Positions 58,031 to 64,000 of a DNA stretch of 64,000 bases are shown here, piece by piece. The stretch comes from Paulownia fortunei (taxonomy: Eukaryota; Streptophyta; Magnoliopsida; Lamiales; Paulowniaceae). Both the position numbers and the translations under genes were made by a program. How positions within the stretch are numbered: position 1 is the stretch's first letter; every line of letters starts with the position of its first letter. Below the pieces are notes generated by a model. It made no database searches, was not told the origin of the DNA, and was given only the letters and a program-made list of their open reading frames with translations. The stretch covers positions 18,125,869-18,189,868 of the forward strand of contig CM033116.1 in the NCBI GenBank assembly GCA_019321725.1, written 5' to 3'.

Positions 58031-61000
58031 TAGACCTGACCACGGGTTGAGTTCGGCTCGGACCCAATCCGTGACCGGATCATGGTCAACGGTACGGGTC
58101 CGACCTATGGACCTGTAACCCATGGGCTGATTACAGGTTCGAATATTCCAGACCCATGAACCGTTGGGCCTGGCCCAACGGTTCCAAACGAAAGAAAAAA
58201 GAAGTAAAAATAGCAACGGCAATGCAAATTGGCAACGGTCATTTGACCGTTGCCACACTTCAAACGACCATTTTTATTTTCCCCATATAAATACACCTCC
58301 ACTCTTCATTTTTTTTTCCACACTTCAACTTTCAATTATCTAATTTTCTACTCTCAATTATTTATTCTCAATTCTATATTCTATATTATTTCAATTGTTT
58401 CAATTAAATCTTTTTTCATATATCATTTCTTCCATCTTCAATTATTCATTATTCAATTCTACATAGTAAATTTTCATCATTTATAAAAAAATAGCTGGTT
58501 CAAGCAACAGAGATAAGGGAAAGATACTCGTAACTAACGAGCAACCAAAACTCAACATCAATTATGAAGTTGAGTTAAGTGATGAAGAACAAATTCACTT
58601 GTTTACTGCTCAAGAAATAATGAGTGATGTTCATACTCGATATACTCCTTCTCTTAAATCCTCCATTTTTGCAAAATATTTTTGATAAAGTGACACTTCC
58701 AAATGGAGAGATGCGAGTAAAGTGTAAGTATTGTTCGCAATCTTATAAATTTTAATTCAAAGGCGGTTATGGATCCTTGAGATGACATGTGGAGAATAAG
58801 CATTTGATGGAATTTGGCATTGATCGTACCCAAACTCAAATATCGTCATTCGCATCTTCCGGCGCCGGTAGAGGTAACGATATTTTTTTATTTAAATATA
58901 ATGATATTAGATGTAGAGCAAATTTAGTTAGATTTATTTCTGTTGAACATCTTAATTTTAGTTTTGCAAATAAATTCTTTTTTAATGAATTAATTCAAAC
59001 AACATATAATTCGGCGGCTAAAGGTGTTTCACGAACCATATTATGTAAAAAATTATATAATAAAACTAAAAAAGAGTTAAAAGAATTATTAAATAATGTA
59101 AATAATAAAATTTGTTTATGTAGTGATATTTGGAGTGATCATTGGCAAATATATTCATATATGAGTATTACATGTCATTTGATTGATTATTCTTGAACAC
59201 TTCAAAAAAATTACTTGCATTTAGAGTTTTTGATAGTTCACACACACAATGACAAATATTTCACAAATTATATTTTTAATATTAGAAGAATATAATTTAA
59301 TTAATAATATTTTTCAATATCATTTGATAATGTTGTAACTAATAATACTAGTATTTGTGATCTTAAAGTTGCATATGAACCATCAATTGATGGTAAATTT
59401 TTTCATATTAGATGTATATGTCATATTTTAAATTTATGTGTACAAAATGATATAAAAGTTTTAAATAATCAAGTTAAACCAATTAGACAAGCATTTTCTT
59501 ATTTATGGACACATCCACATATTAATAAACAATGGTTTATATTTTATAAGGTCAACGGTACGAGGCCTAAAAAAATTTCACGGGATGTTCCAACCCATTG
59601 GAATTCAACATATAGGTTATTAGAAAAATCTATCGACTATAAAAATTTATTATGTCAATTTTTTTTACAAATTGTTACTACTCTTTTTCATTTATATCCA
59701 CATCATTGGACAATATGTGAAAATATTTATAATATTTTAAAAATATTTAATGATACTATTTTACAATTATCTAGTGTTTATTCATCAACTTCTTATTTAG
59801 TATTATTAAATTGTTGTAATATTGCATCAATTTTACATGAAAACATTAATTACGAAAATGAAAATTTAGTAAATTGTGTTTTATCAATACAGTTGAAATG
59901 GGAAAAATATTTTTTTGAAATTCCAGATATTAATTTAATTGTTGTTGTTTTTTATCCTAAACTTAAATTAGATAGTTTACAAGATTTGTTATTAATTTAT
60001 TACAATGCTTTAAGACGTAATGAAAATTATTATACTCTAAATATAGAAAATATTATATTTAAAGTTAGAACACTTTTAAATTAATTTTATAATGAATATA
60101 ATTCCAAATATGACTCATAATCAACTCAAGTTGCATAGAAGTAGTAGTAGTAGTTTTAGGCTTACGGCAATACAACTTTTACTTAGGAAACGGACTAAAC
60201 GTCCTCAAGGATCCTTAAGTTTCAGCCAGGAACTTGAAAGTTATTTTAATGTTTCATTTGAGTTTAATGAGACAGATAGCGATGGAGAGTTCAATATTTT
60301 GCGATGGTGGTCATAAAAAGAGCAAACGTATCCAGTTTTGTCTGTGATGACGAAGGAGATAATTGATTCGCCTACCTTAACCGTTGTAGTGGATCAAATC
60401 TTCAGTGCGGGAGGTAATATATTGAGTGAGAAACACTCAACACTGTCTTCCGAGAATTTAGAAATCCAAGCATGTCTTGATCATTGAATAAAGGCCTCTA
60501 TATGAAGATAAGGTTAGTCGAATTCGAAGGACGATCAAGAGGAGGACACGAACAGAACAATGACGGGAATAGATGGGAGTGATTGAATCACGCCATTCCC
60601 TAACGTAAGAAGGGTTAAAATGTAAGAGAATTACGTGGGTTTTGATTCATCTATACCCTAAGAGGATATGTAGGCAACTTAATTTTAAACTCAAATCTAT
60701 TTTTTTTATTTTTAAAATAATTTTTAATTATATAATTTAAATTTTAGCTAATATTTTTTTAAAATTTAAGTGCAATTTTTTTATTAAAATTTAAGTTTAA
60801 ACTTTAAGATTTCAAGTTGAGCATATTTTTTTTTATTTATTATAATTAGAATATTTGATACTTTAAATTTTAGATAATAATTTTTTTTTGTCAAATTTAA
60901 GTTAAAAATTATTCATTAAGTTCAAAAATTAATGATATTTTTTTTTTAAATTTAAATTCAAAAGTTTTCATTCAAATTTATATTTAAGATTTCAAACCCT

Positions 61001-61261
61001 TATTTTTGTTTTATAAAAGTTATAATTTTATATAATTAATTGTTAGTTAAAAAGTTATAAATTTTCAAAATATAAGGTAAAATTAAAAAAATAAAAATAA
61101 AAATTTCAAGAATCGGATCCGGAACCGGAATTGGACCACTGGTTTCAGAATCGGAACCGTAACCGTCCTTACCGACTACGGTTAAGGGTCGGAATTCTCT
61201 CAAATTGTGGAATCGACGTTCCTAACCGTAACTAACGATTCCAGAACCATGGTCAAATCTA
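58031..61261 (+). mobile_element. Full-length hAT transposon, decayed
   Basis: The element is 3231 bp, bounded by TAGACCTGACCACGGGTT and, on the opposite strand, TAGATTTGACCATGGTTC. It is flanked by a perfect 8-bp duplication GTGATAGA (58023-58030, 61262-61269). Subterminal regions at both ends are dense in CGG/CCG-containing motifs (ACCGGA, CCGTAACCG, GGTCGGA), typical transposase-binding regions of hATs. The interior carries a damaged transposase. It lies in the 3' flank of UCH copy B. Confidence 0.95.
58491..60495 (+). pseudogene. hAT (Ac-like) transposase pseudogene
   Basis: The reading frame opens at 58491 with ATA GCT GGT where an ATG is expected, and continues with a hydrophilic N-terminus (about 60 codons). 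A BED zinc finger follows (VKCKYCSQSYKF ... HVENKHL, near 58720-58805). The RNase H-like core comes next, including LCSDIWSDHWQIYSYMSITCH near 59110-59175. The C-terminal dimerisation region is still readable (SLSFSQELESYFNV, FNILRWWS, YPVLSVMTKEI, FSAGGNILSEKHSTLSSENL, 60210-60460). Stops and frameshifts separate these pieces. It cannot encode an active enzyme. Confidence 0.88.
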
Positions 61262-61269
61262 GTGATAGA

Positions 61270-61842
61270 AACTTTGAGGTCCTTGAGGATTCATTTCTTA
61301 TGTCAAGGACAAAGGACCAAATTTTCCAAGTAACTGACTACAATTTTTATTCTATTATCCTAGTCTTGAGTAATTTTGAGCATTTCACTTGTCGGCAAAG
61401 TAAATTTAAGCACTTAATTGACAATTCTTTCCCAATAAAAGAAAATACAGCAAGAAGAAATTTGTTGCAGAAGTTCAATTTTAAAGTAGTAAAACCCATA
61501 TTAATGTACATATTTCAGGGGAAGAAGATAGGTACATATATTTACATCTATACAAGCATGTTCCCCTGTCTATCCATATCCTACTTCATACAAACTACTG
61601 TTTTCTGTGTGTGTACAGTTTCTTTTTTCTAAATGCTAGAAAGCACTTTGCCTATTTTGTGGTGGTTGTGCCATCAACCACAGCCTGCCACTTGAAGTTC
61701 AAAACCAAAAATCTGTACGACAGCAAGTCGAAGTTGACTGAAGGACCATATGCTACCAACATCGCATTTACCCTTGTCGCGGGGTATGTTTTCATGGTTG
61801 AAACAAGTTCGTTCTGTGCAGTATAATATTTTAAACAGAGTA
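61270..61842. other. Spacer between the hAT element and SGR2, including its 3'UTR
   Basis: The plus-strand frames 61207-61632 and 61611-61826 match no family and the first begins inside the transposon, so they are not called. The part from about 61500 to 61842 is probably the 3'UTR of the minus-strand SGR2 gene. Confidence 0.4.
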
Positions 61843-64000
61843 TCATCGCCTCTTCATCATTTTCTTGGCCCTCTGAGAGAAATTTTTAATGGAGACACTG
61901 TCAGCAAAGGTCAAAGGAAGTTCTTCGTCGGCAAGTTCCCTAGGATCAGACCATCTTTTCAAGCTACTCTCATCTTTTGAGCTGCCTTCTAGTTGCTCAT
62001 TAGGTGAGATAGGTTCATCTGGTATATCCCGATACAAGTGCTTCAATATGAAAAGAGCCGTGTCATAATCTCTCCAGTAGTTTCTGTGGAGAATTAATCA
62101 TCAAAATAATTTTTCAGTTCCAGTCATTTCACATCCTAAAAGAGGTTCAAATCAGAACGCTGCTACTTACGTATGTGACCCAAGAGCTGATAGGTATGGA
62201 TGCCGAAAAGTTTTGTCCTGCAGTAGCAAGAACATAAGAGATTAAGACCAATGCTGCTTGACTTTTAGATGAATATTGAAATTTAAATTACAGGCATGGA
62301 TCTAAACAGCATCAATATAGCTCCAACTCATGAAGACGCACAGAAAATGGTTGCTGCAGAATATAAAGCCAAAACAGCAAAAGCACATACTTGTAATACA
62401 TGATCAATTCGCCCATCTACAGGTCCTGTTAGTCTCTCCATCATAACTGAGCCATATGATCTCTCTTCTTTTTCTTGGGTATTTTCAGATTCCTCTGCAA
62501 GAGACAAGGCAATAACTTCAATAAAAAGTAGCGATACTGTTGTTGAATAAAACCTTCTGATGTCTGTAGCATATTAACAATAACATCCAATACAAACTAG
62601 TTTGCAAAGAAGCAAACTAAAAGCAGGGAAAGAACATTTACCAGCCTGGCCATCATTGCATCTCGATTCACAGATTGTGAGCACTTTAACCTATTCAAAG
62701 AGCATTCAGTAAGACTCATAGATTAATCAATTAACCACATCTGCTGACAGATTAATTCTTGTAAAAATGTGTAAATCCAACTAACTTGTCACAACAGATA
62801 CACTCTGAAGATTCTATATAAAGGTATTGCCAAAAAGCTGCCTCCTGTGATGGCTTTTAGCTAAATATAATCACCCACTAATAATAAAATTTTACAAGTA
62901 AATATTCTCTAATAAGTGAGATAAATTTTAGGAACCAACTTAATTTCCTGTCCCGAAATTAGTGTTTCTTCTACCTGAAAATTAATTAATTATTTTAGAA
63001 AAATTCCATTATGGCATTTTTATTAGAAGAAAACAGATAATATTCATGTGCACTATTTTTCCAGGCTCATTCGCTTATGATTCAATAAGACTTTTCTCAC
63101 ATGTCAAAATTGTTTATCTACTAGGAATAAAGGGTTTCAATGCCTCAGAGAGAAGTCCAGAAACAAACCTGTTTGGGTTACCTAAACAAGGAAGCTGCTT
63201 GCACAAATTACAATAGAAACTTGACATAATTACTCGAATGCATACTATGATAATAACATAGTCTCTATATTCAGGACAGTAATACTATGTGTAGAAAGTA
63301 TTATGCGCATCAATACATATTTACCAAGCTATTCTCCAAATCAACAAAAGTTGCTTGCGAAACAGTCAGTAAGAAGTTGAATAAAAGTATATACAAGTAC
63401 AAATGAATTTGATTTGTTTCTACCTAAGAGACATCATTCAAAAGTCCAGAAGGGAGAGAGCAGAAGATAACCTTACAATGGAAAAGAAAATTGACAATGA
63501 CCAAATTTGTTGCAATTTCTAAGTTGAAAATTAAAAAAAAAAAAAAAGGGCAACACAACCAATAATACCCACCCTCACAGTGCTCAAGTTATCCACGAAA
63601 GCTTGAGAACGTGCAGCTAACCCTTCTCTAAATTCCTGTATGATATTGTATGAGCACAAGCGCAAGAGGAGGAAGCACAACATTAATATTTTTAAGACTG
63701 TGTAGTACCATTACCTGAAACCCAACATAGAGCCGCTTCCCACCTCTGTGGTAAGGAATTATAACAGGACGTTTGTGTATAAATTCTTTGCAGATAAGTG
63801 GTTCTATTCTGTATGGCAAACATGCATTACCTTATTAGAGGTTTTTCAGAGTTAAAAAAAAAGAACTAAAAACAATTTTGATCAAAAGTGTAAAAACCGA
63901 CCTATATGCCACAGGATCAAAAGGATGAAAGATGTTAAACATCTGCCGACATGCTGGCATCTCTTCATTTATATTTTCTTCTTCCCAATAGTCTTTCCCT
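61843..64000 (-). CDS. SGR2: SGR2-like DDHD-domain phospholipase, C-terminal exons (partial)
   Basis: SHOOT GRAVITROPISM 2 is a vacuole-membrane protein similar to phosphatidic-acid-preferring phospholipase A1, needed for shoot gravity sensing. Visible exons, minus strand: >64000-63902, 63808-63715, 63635-63573, 62690-62642, 62494-62391, 62217-62171, 62083-61843. All have GT-AG borders and join in frame. The product reads FNIFHPFDPVAYRIEPLICK, then RPVIIPYHRGGKRLYVGFQ, EFREGLAARSQAF, a variable ESENTQEKEERSYGS linker, GPVDGRIDHVLQ, YLSALGSHTNYWRDYDTALF and a basic end KKMMKRR. The FHPFDPVAYR...RIDHVL...YW-DTALF series is the DDHD domain, whose Asp-Asp-His-Asp residues are metal-site candidates. 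The catalytic GxSxG Ser lies upstream, outside the window. Confidence 0.92.

Larger units (their letters stand above)
53341..58270 (+). repeat. Tandem segmental duplication of the UCH gene tail (2.4 kb, two copies)
   Basis: Copy A is about 53341-55757 and copy B about 55758-58270. Both start in a poly-T run followed by AAAAGAAGGCCTCCGTCACG, and contain part of intron 2, exons 3-5, the 3'UTR and the left end of a hAT element. The exon offset is constant at 2418 bp. Copy A stops 220 bp inside the hAT element, at a T-rich site, and runs straight into the poly-T head of copy B; copy B keeps the whole element. The hAT insertion therefore came before the duplication. Copy B has an extra 70 bp in the 3'UTR (about 57666-57740). 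Confidence 0.93.

Noticed and set aside
61207..61826. Two plus-strand frames next to the hAT element
   Set aside because: The first begins inside the transposon terminus, neither resembles a known protein, and the region fits the SGR2 3'UTR.
1..64000. CRISPR arrays, operons, phage or bacterial mobile elements
   Set aside because: None seen; introns, plant gene families and plant transposons show that this is a plant nuclear region.
1..64000. A biosynthetic or defence gene cluster
   Set aside because: The genes found belong to unrelated housekeeping and developmental families, and no linked pathway can be argued from the sequence.

Overview
The window is nuclear DNA from a flowering plant, most likely a eudicot. 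It is AT-rich, its genes are split by many short and long introns, and the spaces between genes are filled with plant transposable elements (hAT, Ty1/copia, Ty3/gypsy, MITE-like and SINE-like sequences). It also holds a fragment of plastid ycf1. I cannot name the species. No bacterial feature, CRISPR array or operon is present.

From left to right: (1) 194-404, minus: the first coding exon of a plastid-targeted protein, probably plastid ribosomal protein L17, running off the left edge. (2) 0.4-8.5 kb: spacer with an 870-bp hAT-type non-autonomous element, a decayed LTR-like patch and a 61-bp tandem repeat. (3) 8644-12930, plus: a complete FHIT-type HIT hydrolase gene in which a GC-AG intron, a 3-nt microexon and a U12-type AT-AC intron can be read. 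(4) 15143-15804, plus: a class I LOB-domain (LBD) transcription factor. (5) 17282-21131, minus: a mitochondrial calcium uniporter (MCU) gene whose single 2.9-kb intron holds a decayed Ty3/gypsy pol fragment in the opposite orientation. (6) 25.6-28.2 kb: a large solo-LTR-like element with TATTT target duplication, whose head was later tandemly duplicated together with flanking DNA. (7) 29181-33621, minus: a TLC-domain membrane protein in eight coding exons plus a 5'UTR exon. (8) 34141-39838: a whole but decayed Ty1/copia element with TTCTG target duplication, inserted about 150 bp upstream of the 5'UTR-exon donor of gene 7. (9) 39.8-47.5 kb: gene-free DNA with several MITE-like and LTR-like elements. 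(10) 47921-55188, plus: a UCHL5/UCH37-type deubiquitinase gene, with the ycf1 fragment in intron 1. The last 2.4 kb of this gene (exons 3-5) is tandemly repeated at 55.76-58.27 kb, giving a second intact but promoterless set of terminal exons. (11) 58031-61261: a decayed autonomous-type hAT transposon with perfect 8-bp GTGATAGA duplications. (12) 61843-64000, minus: the C-terminal exons of an SGR2-like DDHD phospholipase, running off the right edge.

The genes are unrelated housekeeping or developmental genes (nucleotide hydrolysis, mitochondrial calcium, membrane lipid, proteasomal ubiquitin, gravitropism lipase). I see no gene cluster acting as one system. The most notable features are the splicing architecture of the FHIT gene and the UCH tail duplication, whose exons are almost identical while the transposon end it carries has diverged strongly, almost only by transitions.
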